From positions 496,001-560,000 of the forward strand of contig CAWFCG010000001.1 in NCBI GenBank assembly GCA_963814315.1: 64,000 nucleotides of DNA, in the 5' to 3' direction. Below the pieces are notes generated by a model that did no database searches, was not told where the DNA came from, and saw nothing but the letters and a program-made list of their open reading frames with translations. A program made the translations under genes and the position numbers. This stretch comes from JAFMJV01 sp963814315. Lineage in GTDB: Bacteria; Chloroflexota; Limnocylindria; Limnocylindrales; CSP1-4. Shown here in pieces: positions 8,037 to 15,339 of this stretch (positions are counted from its first letter, which is position 1; each line of letters starts with the position of its first letter).

Positions 8037-8450
8037 TTGACGCTGCTCTATGCCGACGCATCGGCCATCGTCAAACTCGTACTCGACGATCCTGAGAGCG
8101 ACGCGCTCCGTCGCTACATCGGCGGCGCCGACTTGCTGTCGTGCGAATTGGTCCTCGCGGAGGTGCCACGCGCTGTTCGCCGAGCGGCGGCGCATGACCC
8201 AAGCCTCCCCATCGACCTGTTGATGTCTCGGGCCGCGCAAGCCATCGACAGCATCGCCCTGGTGCCGCTCGACCGCAGCCTCCTGCTGGCGGCGGGCGCG
8301 TTGGCCGAACCGATGCTGCGCGCGCTCGATGCCATCCATATCGCGACTGCCGTTGGCCTGGGGCCTATCGATGCCTTCGTGTCCTACGACGAGCGCCAGT
8401 CTGCGGCCGCTCGGCTTGCCGGCCTACGCACCACAGCGGCTGGCGCGTGA
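8037..8450 (+). CDS. PIN-domain ribonuclease toxin (VapC family)
   Basis: A 137-residue PIN-domain protein starting at TTG 8037, three bases after the antitoxin stop. The expected acidic metal ligands are present: Asp7 in LLYADASAIVKL, the Glu in LVLAEVPRA, and Asp in LDAIHIATA plus FVSYDERQ. VapC toxins cleave specific RNAs, often tRNA or rRNA, with Mg2+. The cognate antitoxin is the upstream Phd-type protein. The TTG start may keep toxin synthesis low (inference). Confidence 0.88.
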   Translation: MTLLYADASAIVKLVLDDPESDALRRYIGGADLLSCELVLAEVPRAVRRAAAHDPSLPIDLLMSRAAQAIDSIALVPLDRSLLLAAGALAEPMLRALDAIHIATAVGLGPIDAFVSYDERQSAAARLAGLRTTAAGA

Positions 8451-8465
8451 TCGCTGCTCCGTGGC

Positions 8466-8744
8466 TCAGATGTGCCGATGCAAGTCACTCTCGGGGCTCG
8501 TCCCGGGGTCATCGTCGCGTGGCGCTTGCTCCCATCCCATCTGCTCGGCCTCATCGTGGGTGAGGCTGAGGTGGATGGTCTCGTGTTCCACATTGGCGAT
8601 GTACGAAGCCGGGACGTAGACGTCCGCCGCAAATCCCGACCGAGAAACGAGGAAGTAGCTCCGCCCCACGTCCCTGACGACACCCAGCTGGCGACCGTCA
8701 TTGCCCACGACAGTCCAGCCAGCGCGAAAGTCCGTCATCCGCAT
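8466..8744 (-). CDS. DUF2171/PRC-barrel-like small protein
   Basis: A 92-residue protein with the pattern WTVVGNDGRQLGVVRDV, YVPASYIANV and a closing LSLTHDEAEQMGWEQ. This matches the small beta-barrel DUF2171 family found in many soil Actinobacteria and Chloroflexota. The start at 8744 has a G-rich ribosome site; an in-frame ATG at 8738 is an alternative. It is convergent with the upstream toxin gene, 15 bp away. The role is unknown, and nothing links it to the neighbouring toxin-antitoxin modules. Confidence 0.7.
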   Translation of the reverse strand: MRMTDFRAGWTVVGNDGRQLGVVRDVGRSYFLVSRSGFAADVYVPASYIANVEHETIHLSLTHDEAEQMGWEQAPRDDDPGTSPESDLHRHI

Positions 8745-8897
8745 CGTGACACCCCCTAGATGGTCAGCCTAAGCATAGCGACAGGCGAGCCTGCCAGGCG
8801 GCGCGAGGGCTGCCGCGACGCAAGAGCGCTGTAGCCCAGCCCGAACCGGATCTCGCCGCCCACCGGGGCGATCATCCGTGGCCGTGGCGCAGGTGGT

Positions 8898-8903
8898 TAT
8901 ACT
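8898..8903 (+). promoter_or_regulatory. TATACT -10 element giving a probable leaderless transcript
   Basis: TATACT ends six bases before the ATG at 8910, so transcription would start at or next to the A of the start codon. The same hexamer-N6-ATG geometry recurs at 13713, 20603 and 42791 in this window. Confidence 0.5.
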
Positions 8904-8909
8904 AAAGGT

Positions 8910-9146
8910 ATGAAAACCGCTGTTTCAGTGCCCGACGAGATCTACCAGCAGGCTGAGGATCTCGTGCGGCGAAGCGGCCGATCACGCAGCGAGATCTACA
9001 GCACCGCTTTGCGCCAGTACCTTGTCCAGCACCAGCCCGCCTCGATGACGGAGGCGATGGACCAGGCCCTCGCTGAGATCGACCCCCAGCCTGACCCGTT
9101 CCTCGACGCCGTAGCGCGGGAGACGCTGGTCGAGGCAGAGTGGTAG
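8910..9146 (+). CDS. Ribbon-helix-helix antitoxin (MazE/CopG-like)
   Basis: A 78-residue protein. MKTAVSVPDEIYQQAEDLVRR and SRSEIYSTALRQYL form a ribbon-helix-helix DNA-binding domain; the acidic C-terminal part (MDQALAEIDPQPDPFLD) is the expected toxin-binding segment. The toxin start overlaps its last codons by 7 bp, which couples their translation. No ribosome site is needed if the message is leaderless, as the -10 position suggests. Confidence 0.88.
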   Translation: MKTAVSVPDEIYQQAEDLVRRSGRSRSEIYSTALRQYLVQHQPASMTEAMDQALAEIDPQPDPFLDAVARETLVEAEW

Positions 9147-9484
9147 TCAGCCAGGGAGACGTCTGGTGGACGGATCTGCCCGACCCGACGGGCTCGGAGG
9201 CAGGCTATCGACGACCGGTAGTCGTCGTCCAAGGCGACCCCTTGAACCGCAGCCGCATCTCGACGGTCGTGTGCGTGGTCGTAACCAGCAACATGAAGTG
9301 GGCCAAAGCACCCGGCAACGTGCGACTCTCAGCGCGTGAGTCGGGTCTACCGCAAGACTCCGTGGCCAACGTGTCGCAGATCCTGACGCTCGACCGCTCG
9401 CGCTTGGGCAAGCACGTTGGCCGCGTCGAGGCGGCCAAACTCGACACGATCCTGGACGGCCTCGACGTCGTGCTGGGCCGGTAG
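9140..9484 (+). CDS. MazF/PemK-family endoribonuclease toxin
   Basis: A 114-residue toxin starting at GTG 9140, which overlaps the antitoxin by 7 bp. It has the MazF/PemK hallmarks: QGDVWWTDLPDP, GSEAGYRRPVVVVQ, TVVCVVVTSN, GNVRLS and a late SVANVSQILTLDRSRL. MazF proteins cut single-stranded mRNA at short sequences. The length is normal for the family and the active-site Arg/Thr region looks intact. Confidence 0.9.
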   Translation: MVVSQGDVWWTDLPDPTGSEAGYRRPVVVVQGDPLNRSRISTVVCVVVTSNMKWAKAPGNVRLSARESGLPQDSVANVSQILTLDRSRLGKHVGRVEAAKLDTILDGLDVVLGR

Positions 9485-9600
9485 CCATGGCAACACGGCG
9501 TCAGCCCAGCCCTCGTGGCCGGACTGACGCGCAAAGCCGCAAAGGCGATCTGGTCAGACGGAGGTCGACGCTCGCCTATTTCGCGCCGTCCCACGAGAGG

Positions 9601-10494
9601 CTACTCGACGGTCGCCTCGGACGCGGCCACGTCTGACTCGACGACTAGCCAGCTGAATGGCGCGGATCGATTCACGGGACCGGACAGTCGGATCGTGAAG
9701 GTGTCGGTGTTGGGGTTCGTGGTGACCCAGAACGCGCGGTCACGCAGGTTCGTGGACGGCGTGACCATCACGACCGTCCCAGGTCCGACGTCCCAGCCCG
9801 GCTCGACGGTCACGAAACGACCATTCCTGGGCACGCTGGCGAAGCCACTGGCACTGTCGATGGGTGGGCCCTGCTCGCCCTGCGGGCCGACCTCGCCCTG
9901 CGGGCCGACCTCGCCCTGCGGACCGGTTTGGCCAGGCTCGCCCATGGCGCCATCGGCACCGGCTGGGCCGACCTCGCCCTGCGATCCGGGCTCGCCCTGG
10001 GGACCCTGAGGGCCTTCGAGGCCGGGGTCACCCGGCTGCCCCTGCGGGCCAGTTTCGCCTTGCGGGCCGGGTTCGCCTTGCGGGCCGGGTGCTCCGGGCT
10101 CGCCCAAAGCACCATCGGCGCCGGCCGGACCCGTTTCGCCTTGCGGACCGACTTCACCTTGCGGCCCGGGTTCGCCTTGGGGGCCGACTGCTCCGGGCTC
10201 ACCCATAGCACCATCGGCACCGACTGGACCGGTTTCGCCTTGCGGGCCGGCTGGACCTGCTGGACCCTCGGCGTTCCAACTGACGGGCGAGTTGCCAGCC
10301 GCGCAATGTTCCGCCGGCGCCTCGCCGACACCGACATCGACCAACAACGCTTCCGGCGTGATGCAGCCGTAGTAGCTGTCCACCGATTGCGCTGCCACGC
10401 CAGCCGGGACGAAGCTTGCCGCCATCATCGCGACCACCGCGACCACGACTGGGCGAGACGCGGCCCCCCGTTTCGTCTTGAGCGTCTTCTGCAT
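9601..10494 (-). CDS. Secreted collagen-like (Gly-X-Y) repeat protein
   Basis: A 297-residue exported protein. The signal peptide ends near residue 36 (AAQS). A small Cys-containing domain follows (Cys44 and Cys64, ending VSWNAEG). Then come 45 uninterrupted Gly-X-Y triplets (about residues 77-211), rich in GPQ, GEP, GET and GAD, and a C-terminal beta-rich domain of about 85 residues. This is the layout of bacterial collagen-like surface fibres, where the terminal globular domain trimerises the rod. GAGGAGGG precedes the ATG. A perfect 20-bp tandem duplication lies in the promoter at 10511-10551. The gene is divergent from the secreted orphan at 10689. Confidence 0.88.
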   Translation of the reverse strand: MQKTLKTKRGAASRPVVVAVVAMMAASFVPAGVAAQSVDSYYGCITPEALLVDVGVGEAPAEHCAAGNSPVSWNAEGPAGPAGPQGETGPVGADGAMGEPGAVGPQGEPGPQGEVGPQGETGPAGADGALGEPGAPGPQGEPGPQGETGPQGQPGDPGLEGPQGPQGEPGSQGEVGPAGADGAMGEPGQTGPQGEVGPQGEVGPQGEQGPPIDSASGFASVPRNGRFVTVEPGWDVGPGTVVMVTPSTNLRDRAFWVTTNPNTDTFTIRLSGPVNRSAPFSWLVVESDVAASEATVE

Positions 10495-10510
10495 GATCGA
10501 TCCCTCCTCA

Positions 10511-10551
10511 ACAGACGATAGTCACGCCGTTACAGACGATAGTCACGCCGT
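10511..10551 (-). repeat. 20-bp tandem direct repeat upstream of the collagen-like gene
   Basis: Two perfect 20-bp copies (10511-10530 and 10532-10551) have a 21-bp period, two helical turns, 17 bp upstream of the ATG at 10494. Read on the minus strand, each copy contains TATCGT, which could act as a -10 element. The pair is either a duplicated promoter element or a two-site operator. Confidence 0.6.
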
Positions 10552-10688
10552 GATGCTACTGGGTCGCGGCCGGTAGGCGTGAGCCGGTCTGGCATCTATA
10601 GTTCGCTGTATCGGAGGGAAAGCGCCCCTGCGGGCCAGCGGTCCCCGCAACGCCGGCGCCATGATGGAGACCGACGAGAGGGTGTGAT

Positions 10689-11489
10689 ATGGGACTCAAG
10701 TCAAAGGGATTGGCGGCGGCGACCGCGGCGCTCCTGTTGGTTTCGCTACCGGTGTACGCCCAGGAGGCGACCAGCACCGTCTTCTTCGATGGCAACGGCT
10801 TCACCTTCGACGAGTCGCTTGGTGTCAGCGTGAATATCACGCAAGTGCCCGGCGGCCCCCCGGGTGAGGAAGGCCCAGCCGATCTCGGTCCGGGTCATCA
10901 AACGTTCACGCTGTACGGCCCACGACAGGAAGGGGCAAAGACCCCACGAACGTTCAGGGCTCCCGGCGCCGTGCGCTTCTACCGCACCGCGGATCTGGCT
11001 GGCCACGGCTGGCAGGCACAACAACTGACGGCATTGCAGTCCCTGCTCGATGAGCGCCCCGATCTGGCTCCATACACCGCACCGGGTGAAGGTGGCGCGT
11101 CTCTACCGCTGCCGTTCGTGCTCGATGGCTCAGCCGCTCAGGCCATCGATGCCAAGGCGCAGTACATCGACACCCCGGAAGTCGCCGGCATCGCCTACCT
11201 GACCGTGTTCCGCCAGGACCTCTTCCCGTTCGCGGCAGGCGACTTCTGGTACTCCTTCCAGGGGCTCAGTACCGATGGTGACTGGTACGTCGCGGTCGAC
11301 TTCCGGATCGAGGCTGACATGTTCCCGGCCAAGGTCAGAGGGAAGGACGCGAAGCAGGTCGGGACCGCCAAGAAGTGGATCGCCTATCAAGAGCAGAGCG
11401 TCCAGACCCTGGAGGCGGCAGCGGCCGATGCGTTCACGCCGCCGCTCTCATCGATCGACGATCTGATCATGTCGATCGTGACGGCCTGA
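10689..11489 (+). CDS. Secreted protein of unknown function
   Basis: A 266-residue protein with a clear signal peptide (LAAATAALLLVSLPVYAQ). The mature part has no family that I recognise. It contains a Gly/Pro stretch near residue 55, a YLTVFRQD..FWYSFQGLSTDGDWYVAVDF block, and a helical C-terminus (KWIAYQEQSVQTLEAAAADAF). GAGAGGGTG precedes the ATG. It is divergent from the collagen-like gene. The last 42 bp overlap the convergent TetR gene, an unusual tail-to-tail overlap. Confidence 0.65.
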   Translation: MGLKSKGLAAATAALLLVSLPVYAQEATSTVFFDGNGFTFDESLGVSVNITQVPGGPPGEEGPADLGPGHQTFTLYGPRQEGAKTPRTFRAPGAVRFYRTADLAGHGWQAQQLTALQSLLDERPDLAPYTAPGEGGASLPLPFVLDGSAAQAIDAKAQYIDTPEVAGIAYLTVFRQDLFPFAAGDFWYSFQGLSTDGDWYVAVDFRIEADMFPAKVRGKDAKQVGTAKKWIAYQEQSVQTLEAAAADAFTPPLSSIDDLIMSIVTA

Positions 11490-12152
11490 TATGGCTGCTC
11501 GCGCGAGGCCTTCGATGATGAGGTCGAGCCCGAAATCGAAGGAGTCGCCGAAGGCGTAACCGGGCCGCAGGACGTGCTCGACCGTGAACTCCGCCAGATA
11601 CGGATAGTCGGCGAAGCCCTCGCGGACCATGTCTTCGGCCACCTCCACGATCTCGCCGCTGCCTCCACCCGGCAGGTTGGCCTCTTCGAGCGCGAATCCG
11701 TAGACGAAGCTATCGACGATCGCGTAGGCGTGTGCTGTCAGCTCCAGGTCGAGGCCGCCGCGCCGCAAGCACCCCAGGACGGCGTCATGATGGCGGAGGG
11801 TCGCAGGTCCCGGGTCGAGCCGAGATTCCATCAGTGGTGGCGCCCACGGATGGCGGCGCAGGACGTCCCGAGTTGAACGGCACCGGACGCGGATGGCGGC
11901 CTGCCATTCGACATCTTCGGGAGGGAGGTCGATCTCGCTGAACACGATATCGACCATCCCGTCGAGGATCCCCTCCTTCGATGCGACGTAGTGGTAGATG
12001 GTCATCGGCTTCACGTCGAGCGCCGCCGCCAGCCGTCGGATGGTGAAGGCCTCGATGCCGATCTCGTCGACAAGCTCGATCGCTCCGGCGAGGACGCGGT
12101 CGCGCGAGAGGGTCGGTCGTCGCGCGTCGGTCGTCATCGTCTCAGTCTTCAT
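11448..12152 (-). CDS. TetR-family transcriptional regulator
   Basis: A 234-residue repressor. The N-terminal helix-turn-helix (about residues 16-62) reads SRDRVLAGAIELVDEIG, FTIRRLAAALDVKPMTIYHYVASK. The C-terminal half resembles the TetR_C ligand domain (ELTAHAYAIVDSFVYGFALEE). Two perfect CGTACTAAGTACG palindromes lie about 380-430 bp away, in front of the divergently transcribed alcohol dehydrogenase, and are the obvious operator candidates. The 3' end overlaps the convergent secreted gene by 42 bp. Confidence 0.88.
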   Translation of the reverse strand: MKTETMTTDARRPTLSRDRVLAGAIELVDEIGIEAFTIRRLAAALDVKPMTIYHYVASKEGILDGMVDIVFSEIDLPPEDVEWQAAIRVRCRSTRDVLRRHPWAPPLMESRLDPGPATLRHHDAVLGCLRRGGLDLELTAHAYAIVDSFVYGFALEEANLPGGGSGEIVEVAEDMVREGFADYPYLAEFTVEHVLRPGYAFGDSFDFGLDLIIEGLARAAISGRHDRHDQIVDR

Positions 12153-12444
12153 CAGGTCGGTCTATCGTCGATCTCGCAGTTTCGTGGGCAAGCGCCCTTG
12201 TCCGCCAAGCGGACGGCGATCGAAGCGCGCCCGGTGCCAAGGCATCACCGATGACCCATTCGGTGGGCGAACCAGCGGAGCGACCGGCCATGCTCCGTCC
12301 GATGACCCATCCGGTGGGCGAGGCCTCGAGCCCCAGGATGATCGCCACCTCCTGCGGTGTCCGCCCACGGGCCGACCGATGGATGAGGATGGTGAAGCGT
12401 CGCTGTGCCGGGCCGTCCAAGCTGATGGTCTCCCTCTTGTCCAT
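12142..12444 (-). pseudogene. Possible transposase N-terminal remnant with internal repeats
   Basis: On the minus strand the first 40 residues from ATG 12444 (SLDGPAQRRFTILIH and RTPQEVAIILGLE) resemble the helix-turn-helix start of ISNCY/IS481-type transposases. The reading then dissolves into two 17-residue repeats (SPTGWVIG and SPTEWVIG), encoded by near-identical 21-bp sequences at 12250-12270 and 12301-12321. No catalytic domain remains. This is a weak call based on general resemblance only. Confidence 0.25.
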
Positions 12445-12533
12445 GGTTCCGAGCGAGGCGGACTCGCTGACCCGTTAGCTGTGACGTTTATCGCTGTCTC
12501 CCGTCATCGTCGATCCTTGATGTTGACAATATC
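12153..12533. other. Intergenic region without a convincing gene
   Basis: This stretch, between the TetR gene and the alcohol dehydrogenase promoter, contains the possible transposase remnant and the 21-bp direct repeat GATGACCCATYCGGTGGGCGA in two copies 51 bp apart. No intact coding region or RNA gene is apparent. Confidence 0.5.
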
Positions 12534-12579
12534 GTACTAAGTACGTTAGGGTTTCTCCACAAGGTCGTACTAAGTACGA
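12524..12579 (+). promoter_or_regulatory. Alcohol dehydrogenase promoter with two TetR-type operators
   Basis: CGTACTAAGTACG occurs at 12534-12546 and 12567-12579, with centres 33 bp apart (about three helical turns). Both cores are perfect palindromes about a central A. A TTGACA -35 box at 12524-12529 abuts the first operator, so a bound repressor would block polymerase. The upstream TetR gene is the likely source of the repressor. Confidence 0.7.
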
Positions 12580-12605
12580 TAGCACCCACGAGCGGAGGAC
12601 ACACG

Positions 12606-13649
12606 ATGCAGGCGACGACGCACCAGGACCACATCGAGAAGACCACGGCTCTCGCCGGCGAGCGCACTCGTACCATGCGCGCCATCGTCCAGCGAGCGTA
12701 TGGATCGACCGAGACCCTTCACCTGGACGAGGTCGCGCTGCCAGCCGTTGGGGCGGAGCAGGTGCTCGTGGAGGTCCACGCGGCCGGTGTCGACCGCGGC
12801 ACGTGGCACCTGATGACCGGAAGGCCCTATGTCGTCCGCGTCATGGGCTTCGGTCTTGCCCGGCCCAAGAACCCGGTTCCCGGCGCGGATGTGGCCGGCC
12901 GGGTCGTGGCCCTCGGCCCGGGCGTGGAGCGGTTCAAGGTCGGCGACGAGGTCTTCGGTATCGCTAGCGGCTCCCATGCCGAGTTCGCTGTCGCCGACGC
13001 GGACAAGCTCGCGCACAAGCCAGCGACGCTGTCCTGGGAGGGGGCCGCCGTTGCCTCGGTCTCGGGCATCACGGCACTCCAGGCCCTGACCGAGATCGGC
13101 AAGGTCGAGGCGGGTCAGGAGGTGCTGGTGATCGGCGCGTCGGGTGGTGTCGGCAGCTATGCGGTCCAGATCGCCACGGCGCTCGGTGCCCGCGTCAGCG
13201 GCGTCGCCAGCGGCGCCAAGGCCGATCTCGTTCGCTCACTCGGCGCGGAAGCGGTCATCGACTACGCACAAGCCGACTACCTTGACGGCTCGAGGCGATA
13301 CGATCTGATCATCGACATCGGTGGCCGGAACCCGCTGCGAGACCTGCGCCGCGCACTGACCCACCGCGGCACACTCGTCATCGTCGGTGGCGAGGGCGGC
13401 GATCGCCTCACCGGAGGGATCGGCCGCCAGATCGTGGCCACGCTGCTGTCCCCGTTCGTCTCGCAGCGGATGGCGATGTTCATCAGTAAGGAACACTTCC
13501 GCTACATCGAGGAGCTGGCGGGTTTCATCGAACGCGGCGAGGTGACGCCATCGGTGGGTCAGCGCTATGCCCTTGAGCAGGTCCCGCAGGCCATCGCAGA
13601 CCTCGTTGCCGGCCGAGCGCAGGGCAAATCGGCCATCGTCATCCGCTGA
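12606..13649 (+). CDS. Zinc-independent MDR-family alcohol dehydrogenase/quinone oxidoreductase
   Basis: A 347-residue medium-chain reductase. GGAGGA precedes the ATG at 12606; an internal ATG at residue 24 (MRAIVQRAYGSTETL) marks where the family homology begins. Motifs include GVDRGTWHLMTG, VPGADVAGRVVALGPGV, FKVGDEVFG and the NAD(P)-binding GASGGVGSYAVQIATALGA. The structural-zinc Cys cluster is absent, as in quinone oxidoreductase-like members. It probably reduces a quinone or reactive carbonyl with NAD(P)H. The two TetR operators upstream suggest induction by a small molecule. Confidence 0.85.
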   Translation: MQATTHQDHIEKTTALAGERTRTMRAIVQRAYGSTETLHLDEVALPAVGAEQVLVEVHAAGVDRGTWHLMTGRPYVVRVMGFGLARPKNPVPGADVAGRVVALGPGVERFKVGDEVFGIASGSHAEFAVADADKLAHKPATLSWEGAAVASVSGITALQALTEIGKVEAGQEVLVIGASGGVGSYAVQIATALGARVSGVASGAKADLVRSLGAEAVIDYAQADYLDGSRRYDLIIDIGGRNPLRDLRRALTHRGTLVIVGGEGGDRLTGGIGRQIVATLLSPFVSQRMAMFISKEHFRYIEELAGFIERGEVTPSVGQRYALEQVPQAIADLVAGRAQGKSAIVIR

Positions 13650-13712
13650 GCGCGTGGGGCCTCGGTTCCGCTCGTCGGGCATGTCGGCCGAGGCCTCGCG
13701 TCGCATGTGTGC

Positions 13713-13718
13713 TACATT
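13713..13718 (+). promoter_or_regulatory. TACATT -10 element giving a probable leaderless transcript
   Basis: TACATT ends six bases before the antitoxin ATG at 13725. Two GTCGCATG direct repeats (near 13709 and 13720) flank it and could be an autoregulatory site. Confidence 0.45.
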
Positions 13719-13724
13719 TGTCGC

Positions 13725-13976
13725 ATGACTGAGGTAGCCTCCCGCGAACTACGCAACGCCACACGTGCGCTGCTGGAACGCGTCGCGGCTGGGGAGGACA
13801 TCACCATCACCGTGGGCGGCAGACCGGTCGCGCGGCTCGTACCACCAGTGCCGCGCCAGCGCTGGATGCCCCGGGAGACCTTCGCCGGCCATATCCTCAG
13901 TCATCAAGCGGATGTGGACCTCGCGTCTGACCTCGCTGGTCTGGCACCAGACACCACCGACGACCTGCCCCAGTGA
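13725..13976 (+). CDS. Phd-type antitoxin
   Basis: An 83-residue protein. MTEVASRELRNATRALLERVAAGE followed by ITVGGRPVARLVPP is the Phd/YefM DNA-binding fold; the remaining 40 residues are the toxin-neutralising tail. I start at 13725 because the family homology begins there and a -10 element sits six bases upstream. Its stop overlaps the toxin GTG by 4 bp. Confidence 0.87.
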   Translation: MTEVASRELRNATRALLERVAAGEDITITVGGRPVARLVPPVPRQRWMPRETFAGHILSHQADVDLASDLAGLAPDTTDDLPQ

Positions 13977-14362
13977 TCGAGCGTGGGCTGGCGGATACAT
14001 CGGTGTTCATCGCCCGCGAATCAGGTCGGTCCATCGATCTTGACGCGCTGCCTCAGCGGCTGGCCGTGTCAGTCGTCACCATCGGGGAGCTACGCGTCGG
14101 AGTGCTGGCCGCTGCCGATGCTGCCACCCGCGACCGTCGCCTGGACACACTCACCGCGGCACTGGCGCTCGATCCGATCGAGATCGATGTCTCCGTCGCG
14201 AACGCTTGGGCCCGCTTGCGGCTGGCGCTACGTGATCGGGGCCTGCGGATGCCCGTCAACGATGCCTGGATCGCGGCGACCGCGATGGCCCTGGATGTGC
14301 CCATCGTGACGCAGGATGACGACTTCCCGACGCTCGGCGAGCTGGCGGTCATCCACGTCTGA
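13973..14362 (+). CDS. PIN-domain ribonuclease toxin (VapC family)
   Basis: A 129-residue PIN-domain protein starting at GTG 13973 with a GTGA overlap. Metal ligands are visible: Asp8 in GLADTSVFIAR, the Glu in VTIGELRVGVL, the Asp in MPVNDAWIAATA and Asp residues in VTQDDDF. It pairs with the Phd-type antitoxin immediately upstream. It is not closely similar to the VapC genes at 8037 or 42184, so these are separate acquisitions rather than local duplicates. Confidence 0.88.
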   Translation: MIERGLADTSVFIARESGRSIDLDALPQRLAVSVVTIGELRVGVLAAADAATRDRRLDTLTAALALDPIEIDVSVANAWARLRLALRDRGLRMPVNDAWIAATAMALDVPIVTQDDDFPTLGELAVIHV

Positions 14363-14886
14363 CGACGGGGTCACTCACCAGCGATCTCATCTCCTGCTGC
14401 CGCCGCCGCAGGCTCGCCATCGGTCGGGCGCGTCGGAGTGCAACTGGTCAAATGGCGCCCAGGGTGGCACTAGAAGGTTGCCGCCACGCCCTGGGCCAGC
14501 GTGCGTGACCGGATCACCGCCCCTGGGCACCCGATCATGCCCGTGGGTGACTGGAACCATGCCCGCGGGTGAGTTGGAGCGAGGTAGACATCGCGCCATC
14601 GGCCGGAGCCTTGGGCCTGCCAAGTCGCTAACGGCGCCGGGAACGACATTCGGATAGGTACCTGGCTCCACACCGGTTGTGCGTGGCGGCTCAGCGATCG
14701 TACCTGGCCGCTCAGCGGTCGTGCGCTGGCGCTACTGCGGTCGTGGGTGGAGAGTCGACGAGTCGCGCTGGGTCCTGACTCCGGCTCCACTGGCTTTGTC
14801 TGACAGCACAAGCCACCGGACACAAGCCACCGATTCCACGGTGTCGGTCTGATATCCTCGACTATCTTCCCCACCGCACGAGCTTC
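14363..14886. other. 524-bp intergenic region with imperfect repeats
   Basis: No convincing gene is present. It holds an imperfect hairpin near 14461-14493 (GGGTGGC against GCCACGCCC) and two copies of CATGCCCGYGGGTGA with a 22-bp period (14536-14550 and 14558-14572). Three imperfect 17-bp repeats of the form GGCNGCTCAGCGRTCGT start at 14685, 14706 and 14728. The formate dehydrogenase promoter should lie in its last 150 bp, but I cannot place it firmly. Confidence 0.5.
14685..14744 (+). repeat. Three imperfect 17-bp direct repeats upstream of the formate dehydrogenase operon
   Basis: Copies at 14685-14701, 14706-14722 and 14728-14744 share a core like GCTCAGCGGTCGT and are spaced 21-22 bp, about two helical turns. 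They lie 143-200 bp before the first gene. They could be a regulator array or a remnant of mobile-element ends. Confidence 0.35.
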
Positions 14887-15339
14887 ATGATCAACGAAGG
14901 ACTGCGACGACTCATCGCGCCACACGCGAACGACATCGGAGGGCCTGTGACCGCGCTCCGGATCCTCCAGCAAGACAGCGGCTGGATCGATACCGATGCG
15001 GTGGACACGGTCGCCGACGTCTTCAACCTGAGCCGGGCGGAGGTCCGTGGCCTGGTCGGCTTCTACGCCGACTTTCGCACCAGTCCACCGCCGACGCACC
15101 TCCTGCGGGTATGCCAGGCGGAGGCCTGCCAGGCGGCCGGCACCCGCGAGTTGACCCGGACCATCAGCGAACGACTCGGCATCGCGCTGGGCGAGATGAC
15201 AGCCGACCAGCGCATCGGGCTAGAGGGTGTGTACTGCCTGGGCCTGTGCGCACGTGCACCAGCGATGGTGGTGGACGAGATGCTGGTCGTGGACGCCGAT
15301 GCCGCCGTCGACCGGATCATGGATGGCCTCCTGACATGA
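14887..15339 (+). CDS. fdsG: NAD-dependent formate dehydrogenase, gamma (NuoE-like [2Fe-2S]) subunit
   Basis: A 150-residue thioredoxin-fold iron-sulfur protein of the NuoE/FdsG family. The [2Fe-2S] ligands are Cys76, Cys81, Cys117 and Cys121 (VCQAEAC and YCLGLCA). It would pass electrons between the flavin subunit and a distal cluster in a soluble formate dehydrogenase. Its stop overlaps the start of the beta subunit by 4 bp. The gene order gamma-beta-alpha-fdhD matches Fds-type formate dehydrogenase operons; the small delta gene is not present here. Confidence 0.88.
   Translation: MINEGLRRLIAPHANDIGGPVTALRILQQDSGWIDTDAVDTVADVFNLSRAEVRGLVGFYADFRTSPPPTHLLRVCQAEACQAAGTRELTRTISERLGIALGEMTADQRIGLEGVYCLGLCARAPAMVVDEMLVVDADAAVDRIMDGLLT

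Noticed and set aside
12250..12321. Two 21-bp repeats as a CRISPR fragment
   Set aside because: Only two copies, inside a possible coding remnant, with a 30-bp spacer and no cas gene.
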